Part shown: positions 1 to 7,599 of the stretch, in pieces | How the letters are laid out: each line of letters begins with the position of its first letter | How positions within the stretch are numbered: position 1 is the stretch's first letter | DNA from: Kitasatospora sp. MAA19 | Lineage (GTDB): Bacteria > Actinomycetota > Actinomycetes > Streptomycetales > Streptomycetaceae | DNA length: 64,000 bases | NCBI RefSeq assembly: GCF_029894125.1 | Contig: NZ_JARXYZ010000004.1 | Coordinates: 248,001-312,000 of the forward strand | Direction of reading: 5' to 3' | Program-made: the position numbers and the translations under genes | The notes under the pieces: generated by a model | Told to the model about the DNA's origin: nothing | Seen by the model: the letters and a program-made list of their open reading frames with translations, nothing else | Database searches by the model: none

Positions 1-251
1 AGGTGGACTGGCGGGTGGCCGCGTCCGGTGCGGCCGCCGAGGCGTACGCCGCCGGGGTCGCCGCGCCCCGCTACAGCACGCCGTGGACCGTCCGCTCCGA
101 GCCGGCCCTGACCGTCCCCCCGCCGGTCCCCGACCCGCCGGCCTCCCCCACCCCCTCGACGTCCCCGTCGGCCACCACCACGAAGCCCCCCGCCAAGAAG
201 CCGACCTCCGGTGCCACCCGGCCCCGGTCGGGTTCCACGCCCGCAGGGTGA
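1..251 (+). CDS. 3' end of an unidentified protein (partial)
   Basis: The frame is open at the left edge of the window and stops with TGA at 249-251, so only the C-terminal ~83 residues are visible. An Ala-rich segment is followed by a Pro/Ser/Thr tail ending in Lys/Arg-rich and Gly-Ser residues. This composition suits an extracellular or cell-wall-exposed extension or a flexible linker. No catalytic motif can be seen and I do not recognise the family. The following gene is also secreted and starts 62 bases downstream with its own ribosome binding site. Confidence 0.6.
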   Translation, partial: VDWRVAASGAAAEAYAAGVAAPRYSTPWTVRSEPALTVPPPVPDPPASPTPSTSPSATTTKPPAKKPTSGATRPRSGSTPAG

Positions 252-313
252 ACGCGCCACCGACCCGGCCCCAGCACCGGCCGGCCACACCGCCGCAGGG
301 AGGCGAGGACCCC

Positions 314-1546
314 ATGGCCCACCCCGTCGTGCCCGGAACCGGGCGCCCCCGTCTGCGACCGTGGTGGTGGCTCGCGCCGTCCATCGCGATCGTGCTGGCC
401 CTGTGCGCGGTGCTGCTCCCGCAGGACCGCCAGGAGCCCACCAGGGCCGCCCCCGCGGTCACCCCGCTGCCGGCCGCCACCGCCGGCGAGATCTGCTCCA
501 CGGGGGACAACCGCTACCCGTCCCAGGCCGTCGACTCCGGCCGCTACCTGATCAACCCGAACGAGTGGAACGCCACCGGCGGCCTCTGCATCAGCAGCAC
601 CGACGGCGGACCCGGCTTCCGGGTGACCCGCAGCGGGATCAGCCCCACCAGCCTGACCGACCCGGACCGGGGACCCGGCGCCTACCCGCACATCAGCACC
701 CAGCTCCAGCCCGGCACCGGCCCGCTGCCCATCGCCGTCAACAACCTGCGGTACGCGACCAGCAGCTGGCGCACCACCCAGGTCGACGACGGCGTCTACA
801 ACGCGTCGTACGACGTCTGGTACAGCACCAGCCGGACCAGCTGCTCCTTCACCGAGAGCGCCGAGCTGATGATCTGGCTGCGCGGGAACGGCAAGACGCC
901 GTTCGGGCAGCAGGCCGGCGAGCTGCGGGCCGGCGGCGCCTCCTACCGCGTCTACCAGGCGCCGAAGAAGAGCAGCCACACCCTGATCACCTACGAGATG
1001 GCCACCAGCGCCACCTCCGTCACCGACCTGGACCTGCGGGCCTTCACCCGCGACGCCGTCCAGCGCGGCTACGTCCCGGCCGGCTCGTACCTGTGCGCCG
1101 TCCAGGCCGGGTTCGAGATCTGGGACGGCGGCGCCGGGCTCAGCAGCGACTCCTTCTCGTTCCAGGCCGCCGCCGGTCAGCCCAGCGGGGCGATCACCTC
1201 GGCCGTGCCCGGCCGCTGCCTGGACAGCCGGATGACGGACGATCCCGCCCTGCTGGGCGCCGGCACCTGCGACGGCTCGCCCGCGCAGACCTGGACGATG
1301 GGGGACGACGGCTCGATCGGCCAGTCCGGGCGCTGCGTCGAGGACCCGGACATCGGCTTCCCCGTCCTCACCGGCTGCACCTCGCGCCCCGACCAGCGCT
1401 GGCGGGTCACCCCCGCCGGGCAGCTCGCGAACCAGGACACGGGGCGCTGCATCGAGAATCCGGGCGCCTCCACGGGCGGCGCGACGCAGGTGCGGATGCG
1501 CCCGTGCGACGGCCGTACGGCCCAGGAGTGGCACCCTCCGGCCTGA
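314..1546 (+). CDS. secreted GH12-type endoglucanase with C-terminal ricin/CBM13 module
   Basis: The 410-residue product has one hydrophobic segment at about residues 17-36 (WWWLAPSIAIVLALCAVLL), which fits a signal peptide or anchor. The next ~240 residues carry GH12-like signatures: an AELMIWL segment (expected nucleophile Glu) and GFEIWDGG (expected acid/base Glu). In that family this implies cleavage of beta-1,4-glucan or xyloglucan outside the cell. The last ~125 residues form a beta-trefoil-like module with three QxW-type repeats (AQTW, DQRW, AQEW) and paired cysteines, typical of CBM13/ricin-B sugar binding. The ATG was chosen because AGGGAGG lies about 10 bases upstream. No LacI operator or partner glycosidase is adjacent. 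The GH12 call rests on motif recognition and is fairly secure; substrate is not known. Confidence 0.8.
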   Translation: MAHPVVPGTGRPRLRPWWWLAPSIAIVLALCAVLLPQDRQEPTRAAPAVTPLPAATAGEICSTGDNRYPSQAVDSGRYLINPNEWNATGGLCISSTDGGPGFRVTRSGISPTSLTDPDRGPGAYPHISTQLQPGTGPLPIAVNNLRYATSSWRTTQVDDGVYNASYDVWYSTSRTSCSFTESAELMIWLRGNGKTPFGQQAGELRAGGASYRVYQAPKKSSHTLITYEMATSATSVTDLDLRAFTRDAVQRGYVPAGSYLCAVQAGFEIWDGGAGLSSDSFSFQAAAGQPSGAITSAVPGRCLDSRMTDDPALLGAGTCDGSPAQTWTMGDDGSIGQSGRCVEDPDIGFPVLTGCTSRPDQRWRVTPAGQLANQDTGRCIENPGASTGGATQVRMRPCDGRTAQEWHPPA

Positions 1547-1587
1547 GCAGATTACCGCACACAGACTCGATCGACCCTGCCGCGCGA

Positions 1588-1629
1588 CACTACATGTGGG
1601 GCTGCATCGGACTCACGCCACTAGATGTA
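1588..1629 (+). promoter_or_regulatory. tandem NrdR boxes upstream of nrdAB
   Basis: Two related blocks, CACTACATGT from 1588 and CACTAGATGT from 1619, lie exactly 31 bp apart, about three helical turns. This shape and spacing match the paired NrdR boxes that repress ribonucleotide reductase operons in Streptomyces and other bacteria. A -10-like TATGCT at 1629-1634 overlaps the second box, so repressor binding would block RNA polymerase directly. The nrdR gene itself is not in the window. Confidence 0.65.
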
Positions 1630-1635
1630 TGCTCG

Positions 1636-1745
1636 TCCCTGCTGTCGACGCAGGGGAACCCGGTGCGAATCCGGGACTGCCCCGCAGCGGTGTGCGGGCG
1701 GCTCCAGCAGCCGCCCCGCGAGTCCGAATACCTGCCGATGGTGTG
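1636..1745 (+). promoter_or_regulatory. cobalamin (B12) riboswitch controlling nrdAB
   Basis: The conserved B12 box is clear: GGGGAACCCGGTGCGAATCC, then ACTGCCCCGCAGCGGTG, and the 3' element GAGTCCGAATACCTGCC at about 1720-1736. It lies between the NrdR boxes and the nrdA start. In S. coelicolor a B12 riboswitch shuts off the oxygen-dependent class Ia enzyme when cobalamin is present and the B12-dependent class II enzyme can work. The same logic is expected here. The remaining leader (1746-1920) must hold the expression platform. It contains GC-rich self-complementary stretches but I could not single out one terminator or SD-sequestering helix. No gene is seen in 1547-1920. Confidence 0.93.
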
Positions 1746-1920
1746 CGCACCGGCCCTCCCGCAGAGGCCGCACCAGCACGAGAAGTACCTTCCGGGCCTC
1801 GCGGGCGGGCCGGGGACGCCACTGTCGCGCGACGCATCCTGCGTACGTGCCGTGCTCCCCTGCCCCGAACGGTCCGGTGCCCCGATCACCGCCGCACGAT
1901 CGCCGCCAGGAGAGAGCGCC

Positions 1921-4362
1921 TTGACCATCGCTGCCTCAGCCACCCTGCCCGCCCAGGGAACCGGCTCCGCCTTCACCGACCCGACGGTCTCCGACCCCGG
2001 GGGCGCGCTGCTGCGGCTGCTCACCGACCGCAGCGTCGACCTCCCCCAGGCCGACCCCGGCCACGTCGCCGCCGCCGCGCTGCGCGGCCGCCACGCCGGT
2101 TCGGACTTCGCCGAGCTGCGCGGGCTGGCCGTGGACGCCGCCGCGTCGATGATCGCCGAGGACCCCCAGTACTCGAAGCTGGCCGCCCGGCTGCTCGCCC
2201 TGGAGATCGTCGACGAGGCGAACAGCCAGGGCTCGGTCTCCTTCGCCGCCTCGATCGCCGTCGGCCACGCCGAGGGCCTGATCGGCGACACCACCGCCGC
2301 CTTCGTCGCCAAGCACGCCGCCGCCCTGGACGCGCTGATCGACCCGCGCGGCGACGACCGCTTCGAGTACTTCGGCCTGCGCACCGTGCAGTCCCGCTAC
2401 CTGCTGCGCCACCCGATCACCCGCAAGGTCATCGAGACCCCGCAGCACTTCCTGCTCCGCGTCGCCTGCGGCCTGGCGGTCGGCGACAGCGAGCAGTCGG
2501 TGCGCGAGGTCGCCGAGCTGTACGGCCTGATGAGCCGGCTGGAGTACCTGACCTCCTCGCCGACCCTGTTCAACTCCGGCACCCGGCACCCGCAGATGTC
2601 GAGCTGCTACCTGCTCGACTCGCCGCTGGACAACCTGGACTCGATCTACAGCCGCTACGCGCAGATCGCCCGGCTGTCCAAGCACGCCGGCGGCATCGGC
2701 CTGTCCTACTCGCGCATCCGCTCCCGCGGCAGCCTGATCCGCGGCACCAACGGCCAGTCCAACGGCATCGTCCCGTTCCTGCGCACCCTCGACTCCTCGG
2801 TCGCCGCGGTCAACCAGGGCGGCCGCCGCAAGGGCGCGGCCTGCGTCTACCTGGAGACCTGGCACGCCGACATCGAGGAGTTCCTGGAGCTCCGCGACAA
2901 CACCGGCGAGGAGGCGCGGCGCACCCACAACCTCAACCTGGCGCACTGGATCCCGGACGAGTTCATGCGCCGGGTCAACGCCAACGCGGACTGGTCGCTG
3001 TTCTCCCCCGCCGACGTGCCCGAGCTGGTCGACCTGTGGGGCTCCGACTTCGACGAGGCCTACCGCAAGGCCGAGCTGGCCGGCAAGGCCGTGCGCACCA
3101 TCCCCGCGCAGACCCTGTACGCCCGGATGATGCGCACCCTGGCGCAGACCGGCAACGGCTGGATGACCTTCAAGGACGCCTCCAACCGCGCCGCCAACCA
3201 GACCGCGCTGCCCGGCCGCACGGTGCACTCCTCCAACCTGTGCACCGAGATCCTGGAGGTCACGGACGACTCCGAGACCGCCGTCTGCAACCTCGGCTCG
3301 GTCAACCTCGGCGCCCACGTGGCTGAGGGGGCCTCGGCTGAGGACCTGCTCGGCGCCATGGACTGGGAGCGGCTGGACGCCACCGTGCGCACCGCCGTCA
3401 CCTTCCTCGACCGCGTGGTGGACATCAACTTCTACCCGACCACCGAGGCCGGCACCTCCAACTCCCGCTGGCGCCCGGTGGGCCTCGGCGTGATGGGCCT
3501 GCAGGACGTCTTCTTCAAGCTGCGGATCGACTTCGACTCGGCGGAGGCCGCGCGGCTGTCCACCCTGATCGCCGAGCGCATCATGCTCACCGCCTACGAG
3601 CGCTCCGCCGACCTGGCCGAGCAGCTGGGCCGCCACGAGGCGTACGGCGAGACCCGCGCCGCGCGCGGCGAGCTGCACATCGACCACTTCCCGACGGCCG
3701 CCCCGCAGTGGGCCGACCGCTGGAGCGCGCTGCGCGCCCGGATCGCCGAGACCGGCCTGCGCAACTCGCTGCTGCTGGCCATCGCGCCGACCGCGACCAT
3801 CGCGTCCATCGCGGGCGTCTACGAGTGCATCGAGCCGCAGGTGTCCAACCTGTTCAAGCGCGAGACGCTGAGCGGCGAGTTCCTCCAGGTCAACCCGTAC
3901 CTGGTGCGCGAGCTGAAGGAGCTCGGTGTCTGGGACCAGCAGACCCGGGACGCCCTGCGCGAGGCCAACGGCTCGGTGCAGGAGCTGGGTTGGCTGCCCG
4001 CCGAGGTGCGGTCGCTGTACCGGACGGCCTGGGAGCTGCCGCAGCGTGCGCTGATCGACCTGGCCGCGGCCCGCATGCCGTACCTGGACCAGAGCCAGTC
4101 GCTGAACCTGTTCATGGCCGCGCCGACCATCGGCAAGCTCAGCTCGATGTACGCCTACGCGTGGAAGGTCGGTCTGAAGACCACCTACTACCTGCGCTCG
4201 CGCCCGGCCACCCGGATCGCCCAGGCCGCCTCCGGTGCCGCCCGGGCCGCCGCGCCCGCGCCCGCGCCCGTGCCGGTGAACACCCCCGCTCTCACCCCGG
4301 AGCAGGAGGCCGCGCTGGCCTGCTCCCTGGAGAACCCCGAGTCCTGCGAGGCCTGCCAGTAA
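1921..4362 (+). CDS. nrdA: class Ia ribonucleoside-diphosphate reductase, alpha subunit
   Basis: The 813-residue protein reduces ribonucleoside diphosphates to deoxy forms together with NrdB. The catalytic residues are visible: Cys229 in SSCYLLD and Cys456 in AVCNLGS form the redox pair, and Asn439/Cys441/Glu443 in SNLCTEI form the active site. The radical-path Tyr pair is in TTYYLRS near the C-terminus. A Cys-bearing flexible tail (CSLENPESCEACQ) receives electrons from thioredoxin-type donors. The N-terminus looks short and divergent compared with a full ATP-cone. TTG at 1921 is chosen because AGGAGAG lies 6-7 bases upstream and no better start follows the leader. The frame is open far upstream through the riboswitch, but that is not coding. 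The stop overlaps the nrdB start. Confidence 0.96.
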   Translation: MTIAASATLPAQGTGSAFTDPTVSDPGGALLRLLTDRSVDLPQADPGHVAAAALRGRHAGSDFAELRGLAVDAAASMIAEDPQYSKLAARLLALEIVDEANSQGSVSFAASIAVGHAEGLIGDTTAAFVAKHAAALDALIDPRGDDRFEYFGLRTVQSRYLLRHPITRKVIETPQHFLLRVACGLAVGDSEQSVREVAELYGLMSRLEYLTSSPTLFNSGTRHPQMSSCYLLDSPLDNLDSIYSRYAQIARLSKHAGGIGLSYSRIRSRGSLIRGTNGQSNGIVPFLRTLDSSVAAVNQGGRRKGAACVYLETWHADIEEFLELRDNTGEEARRTHNLNLAHWIPDEFMRRVNANADWSLFSPADVPELVDLWGSDFDEAYRKAELAGKAVRTIPAQTLYARMMRTLAQTGNGWMTFKDASNRAANQTALPGRTVHSSNLCTEILEVTDDSETAVCNLGSVNLGAHVAEGASAEDLLGAMDWERLDATVRTAVTFLDRVVDINFYPTTEAGTSNSRWRPVGLGVMGLQDVFFKLRIDFDSAEAARLSTLIAERIMLTAYERSADLAEQLGRHEAYGETRAARGELHIDHFPTAAPQWADRWSALRARIAETGLRNSLLLAIAPTATIASIAGVYECIEPQVSNLFKRETLSGEFLQVNPYLVRELKELGVWDQQTRDALREANGSVQELGWLPAEVRSLYRTAWELPQRALIDLAAARMPYLDQSQSLNLFMAAPTIGKLSSMYAYAWKVGLKTTYYLRSRPATRIAQAASGAARAAAPAPAPVPVNTPALTPEQEAALACSLENPESCEACQ

Positions 4363-5378
4363 TGACCGCCGACGACCGCAAGATGCTGCTCGACCCCGGC
4401 TTCGAGCTGACCCTGCGCCCGATGCGCTACCCGTCGTTCTACGACCGCTACCGCGACGCGATCAAGAACACCTGGACCGTCGAGGAGGTGGACCTGCACT
4501 CCGACGTCGCCGACCTGGCCAAGCTGAGCGAGGGCGAGCGCCACCTGATCGGCCGCCTGGTCGCCTTCTTCGCCACCGGTGACTCGATCGTCTCCAACAA
4601 CGTGGTGCTGAGCCTCTACAAGCACATCAACTCCCCGGAGGCGCGGCTGTACCTGTCGCGCCAGCTGTTCGAGGAGGCCGTGCACGTCCAGTTCTACCTG
4701 ACGCTGCTCGACACCTACCTGCCCGACCCGGAGGACCGCGCGGCGGCCTTCGACGCGGTGGAGAACATCCCCTCCATCCGCCAGAAGGCGCAGTTCTGCT
4801 TCAAGTACATGAACGCGGTCGACCACATCGACTCGCTGCAGACGAAGGAAGATCGGCGGGCGTTCCTGCTCAACCTGATCTGCTTCGCGGCGTGTGTGGA
4901 GGGTCTGTTCTTCTACGGCGCGTTCGCGTACGTGTACTGGTTCCGGTCGCGCGGCCTGCTGCACGGCCTGGCGACGGGCACCAACTGGGTGTTCCGCGAC
5001 GAGTCCATGCACATGGACTTCGCGATGTCGGTCGTGGACACGGTTCGCGAGGAGGAGCCCGACCTCTTCGACGACGAGATGGCCAAGCAGGTCACGGAGA
5101 TGCTGGAGGAGGCCGTCGAGGCCGAGCTCCAGTTCGCCCAGGACCTGTGCGGTGACGGTCTCGCCGGCATGAACACCGAGTCGATGCGCCAGTACCTGGA
5201 GGCCGTGGCCGACCAGCGCCTGGCCCGCCTCGGCCTGCCGATCCGGTACGGGTCGACCAACCCGTTCGGCTTCATGGAGCTGCAGAACGTCCAGGAGCTG
5301 ACCAACTTCTTCGAGCGCCGGGTGTCCGCGTACCAGGTCGCCGTTGAAGGTTCGGTCGCCTTCGACGACGACTTCTAA
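4362..5378 (+). CDS. nrdB: class Ia ribonucleotide reductase, beta (radical) subunit
   Basis: The 338-residue ferritin-like subunit holds the di-iron centre and tyrosyl radical. Asp74, Glu105 and His108 keep the spacing of the E. coli iron ligands (84/115/118). Tyr112 matches the radical Tyr122 (EEAVHVQFY). The C-terminal tail ending FDDDF is the usual alpha-subunit docking peptide. The ATG overlaps the nrdA stop (taATGa), so the two are translationally coupled and share NrdR and B12 control. No AraC-type nrdS gene follows, unlike the nrdABS operon described in S. coelicolor. Confidence 0.96.
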   Translation: MTADDRKMLLDPGFELTLRPMRYPSFYDRYRDAIKNTWTVEEVDLHSDVADLAKLSEGERHLIGRLVAFFATGDSIVSNNVVLSLYKHINSPEARLYLSRQLFEEAVHVQFYLTLLDTYLPDPEDRAAAFDAVENIPSIRQKAQFCFKYMNAVDHIDSLQTKEDRRAFLLNLICFAACVEGLFFYGAFAYVYWFRSRGLLHGLATGTNWVFRDESMHMDFAMSVVDTVREEEPDLFDDEMAKQVTEMLEEAVEAELQFAQDLCGDGLAGMNTESMRQYLEAVADQRLARLGLPIRYGSTNPFGFMELQNVQELTNFFERRVSAYQVAVEGSVAFDDDF

Positions 5379-5392
5379 GCCCCCAGATATGA

Positions 5393-5435
5393 CAGAGGTG
5401 CCCCGCACGGCCACAACCCGTGCGGGGCACCTCTG
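5393..5435. terminator. bidirectional terminator hairpin after nrdB
   Basis: A perfect 18-bp inverted repeat (CAGAGGTGCCCCGCACGG and its complement) surrounds a 7-base loop. It lies between nrdB and the convergent DUF397 gene, so it probably ends both transcripts. Confidence 0.9.
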
Positions 5436-5440
5436 TTGGT

Positions 5441-5650
5441 TCAGTCGGTCGGAAACTCCCCGCCCTTGATCCCGGCTACGAAGGACGCCCATGCCTCAGT
5501 CGGGAAGAGCAGAGCCGGCCCACCCTGATCCTTCGAGTCGCGGACAGCCATCCCGCTCAACACCAACCGCCGGGTCTCCACGCACTCGTTCGCCTGGGCG
5601 CTGTAGCTGCTCTTGTACCAACCCCGAGCGGCACTCTCCGGCACAGTCAC
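5441..5650 (-). CDS. DUF397 family small protein
   Basis: The 69-residue product has the DUF397 pattern: WYKSSYS near the start, NECVE, a VRDSK segment, and a C-terminal WxxFVxxIKxGEF block. Such proteins are encoded next to WhiJ-type helix-turn-helix regulators in actinomycetes and are thought to bind or modulate them. The biochemical role is unsettled, and a toxin-antitoxin-like relation has been proposed. GTG at 5650 is preceded by AGAGGTG. The gene lies 27 bases downstream of its HTH partner and is likely co-transcribed with it. Confidence 0.88.
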   Translation of the reverse strand: MTVPESAARGWYKSSYSAQANECVETRRLVLSGMAVRDSKDQGGPALLFPTEAWASFVAGIKGGEFPTD

Positions 5651-5677
5651 GCGCTCACACCTCTTCTGATCTCATCG

Positions 5678-6532
5678 TCATGTCACCGCCGCGATGGCCG
5701 CGATCATATCCAGCGACTCCTTGGGGTTCAGAGCAGTCGATCGCAAGTACTCGAAGACCAGCCCATAGCCATCCAGTTCGCCCTGCTGCTCCAGATAATG
5801 GCTGCTCGTCAGCGTCTCCAGGAACACCGCTCCGGGAGTAGGCGAGTCAGAGAAGCCGTACATCACGAAGGCACCACATGCACCGGCAGTCGCGCCAACC
5901 TCCAACGGCACCACCTGCAAGGTGACATTGGGGAGCTGCGCCATCTCCGCCAGGTGCTCCAGCTGCTCCTTGTGCACCTCCGCCCCTCCAACCGGGCACC
6001 TGAGTACGGGCTCCCAGATGATCGCCCAGAATCGGGCCGGATCCGGCTTCGCGAGAACTTCCTTCCGTTCCATCCGGATCTCGACCAGTTGATCAATGCG
6101 CTCCGGTCGCACGGCAGCAGGATTGGCTTCAAGCAGGGCCCGGGCATAGCGCTTCGTCTGCAACAAGCCCGGCACAACCATGGTCTGCCACATGCGGATG
6201 TACCGAGCATCGTCTTCCAGCCCGAGAACATCGACGTAGGCCGACGGGATCGTGTCGCCGTAGTCGTGCCACCAGCCACGTTTCTTGCTCTGCCTGGACA
6301 ACTCCTCAAGAGCATCACGCTCCTTACCCGCCACCCCGTACAGATCAAGCAAAATCCCGAGGTCCAGACGGCGCACACCCGACACCCCGGTCTCTATGCG
6401 GCTGATCTTGGCACGGGAACAAGCAAGGGCCTGCGCCGCATCGTCCGCCCCCTTTCCCGCAGCTTCGCGAAGACGGCGAAGCTCCGAGCCGAGTCGGCGG
6501 GCACGGACGGTCGGCTTCGGTTCATCAGCCAT
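5678..6532 (-). CDS. XRE-family HTH regulator with DUF5753 (WhiJ-type)
   Basis: The 284-residue protein has an N-terminal Cro/C1 helix-turn-helix at about residues 12-70 (LGSELRRLREAAG, then CSRAKISRIETG). A C-terminal DUF5753 domain follows (VVPGLLQTKRYARALL, VLAKPDPARFWAIIWEPVL, LPNVTLQVVPL). In the WhiJ-like families of Streptomyces this pairs with DUF397 and often with an AbaA-like ATPase, as here. ATG at 6532 is preferred over an in-frame TTG two codons upstream because GAGAGGA lies 7-8 bases before the ATG. The sequence is less GC-rich than its neighbours, which hints at an accessory origin. Target genes are unknown; autoregulation and control of the divergent ATPase are likely. Confidence 0.88.
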   Translation of the reverse strand: MADEPKPTVRARRLGSELRRLREAAGKGADDAAQALACSRAKISRIETGVSGVRRLDLGILLDLYGVAGKERDALEELSRQSKKRGWWHDYGDTIPSAYVDVLGLEDDARYIRMWQTMVVPGLLQTKRYARALLEANPAAVRPERIDQLVEIRMERKEVLAKPDPARFWAIIWEPVLRCPVGGAEVHKEQLEHLAEMAQLPNVTLQVVPLEVGATAGACGAFVMYGFSDSPTPGAVFLETLTSSHYLEQQGELDGYGLVFEYLRSTALNPKESLDMIAAIAAVT

Positions 6533-6602
6533 GCACAAGTCCTCTCACCTGACGAGCCTCAGTGTGCCTCGTGACGATTCGTCAATCCAGCGTAACTTGA
6601 TC

Positions 6603-6650
6603 TGCATCGTTGCAGTCGTTTCGCTTGCAGTTTGCACTGCTGCAGGTGCA
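6603..6650. promoter_or_regulatory. TGCA-repeat array, candidate operator of the WhiJ-type cluster
   Basis: Six copies of the self-complementary tetramer TGCA occur in 48 bases, at 6603, 6611, 6626, 6633, 6641 and 6647, roughly one per 7-8 bp. The array lies between the divergent HTH gene (start 6532) and the ATPase gene (start 6767), in an AT-richer stretch. Its position suggests binding by the neighbouring regulator. No experimental motif was matched. Confidence 0.4.
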
Positions 6651-6766
6651 TGCTACCTGGAGTAGTTGGAGCCGCCACACAGCGTCATCGTGGCTGGTTC
6701 ATCACTAGGGCATTCCCATGCCTTCTTCAGGCGTCTTCATCCCGCACCATCGGAGGTGGCCCTGCC

Positions 6767-7207
6767 ATGCCTGAAACCGTCTCCCCCTCCCCCACCCCTG
6801 CCGAGCAGACCTGCTGGCTGCCCCGGCACCGGAAGTCCCCCCGAGCCGCCCGCCAGGAGCTCCGGGACTTCCTCCTCCCCCTCCCCTCCGGCGAAACCCT
6901 CCTCCCCATCGGCGAGTTGCTGGTCAGCGAGCTCGTCACCAACGCCGTCCAGCACGCCCACGCCCCGCGCGACCGGCTGATCTTCGTCCGCTACCACCTC
7001 GCCCCGGACGACACCCTCCGCATCGAGGTGCACGACGCCGACAGCGAGAAGCCAACGCTCCACCCGGCCTCCGCCTCCGCCGAAACCGGCCGAGGCCTGC
7101 TGCTCGTCCAGGAGTTGGCCACCCAGTGGGGCTGCTGCCCCCGCAAGGGCGGCATCGGTAAGTTCGTCTGGTGCCACGTCGCCTCCCCCGCCGAGCACGC
7201 CGCGTGA
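6767..7207 (+). CDS. SpoIIAB/RsbW-like ATP-binding protein (AbaA/anti-sigma type)
   Basis: The 146-residue GHKL ATPase has an N-box ELVTNAVQHA, a HDADSEKP segment in the G1 position, and GRGLLLVQEL as the G2 box. Standalone proteins of this type act as anti-sigma factor or serine kinases in SpoIIAB-like partner switching, or belong to the AbaA-like part of WhiJ clusters. ATG at 6767 has GGAGGTGG 8 bases upstream. The gene is divergent from the HTH/DUF397 pair and its stop overlaps the next small gene. No sigma factor or anti-anti-sigma gene is next to it, so the partner is unknown. Confidence 0.85.
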   Translation: MPETVSPSPTPAEQTCWLPRHRKSPRAARQELRDFLLPLPSGETLLPIGELLVSELVTNAVQHAHAPRDRLIFVRYHLAPDDTLRIEVHDADSEKPTLHPASASAETGRGLLLVQELATQWGCCPRKGGIGKFVWCHVASPAEHAA

Positions 7208-7476
7208 GCGCCGTCCGCGCCGGGATCAGCGGCATCATGGCGCCCGCCGACTTCCCCAGCCTCGGCCACGCACTGCCCGTCCTCTGGGAGCGCGTCCGCG
7301 AACTCCCCGTCCGCGAGGCCCACCGCGACTTCATCCGCCTCTGCATCGGGCCCGGTGGCGGCGACGGAGTCGCCCTCTGCCTCTCCCGGGGCGGCAGCTG
7401 GAGCATGACCCTCTACGTCGGCGAGATGACCGACTGGACCGCCCACCCGATCACCATCACCACCCACCAGCCCTGA
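7204..7476 (+). CDS. small protein coupled to the HATPase gene
   Basis: A 90-residue product starts at GTG 7204, which overlaps the stop of the ATPase gene (GTGA), a strong sign of translational coupling. It contains FPSLGHALPVLWERVRELP and a C-terminal SRGGSWSMTLYVGEMTDW segment. No signal peptide, membrane segment or cysteine pair is seen. I do not recognise a characterised family. Its tight linkage suggests a partner or modulator of the ATPase. Confidence 0.65.
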   Translation: MSAVRAGISGIMAPADFPSLGHALPVLWERVRELPVREAHRDFIRLCIGPGGGDGVALCLSRGGSWSMTLYVGEMTDWTAHPITITTHQP

Positions 7477-7482
7477 ACTCCC

Positions 7483-7561
7483 CCGCCCCGCCCGGCTCTC
7501 ACGCCGGGCGGGGCGGCCCGAAGAAGGCGCGCGCCCCCGCCCGGACCACCGGGCGGGGGCG
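7483..7561. terminator. two tandem hairpins between convergent genes
   Basis: The first hairpin has a perfect 14-bp stem (7483-7496/7503-7516, loop TCTCAC). The second has a perfect 13-bp stem (7532-7544/7549-7561, loop ACCA) followed by TTT. Together they separate the WhiJ-type cluster from the convergent methyltransferase gene and should stop transcription from both sides. Confidence 0.85.
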
Positions 7562-7599
7562 TTTCGTCGTACCTCATGCGCGATCGTCGGCCAGGCCGG

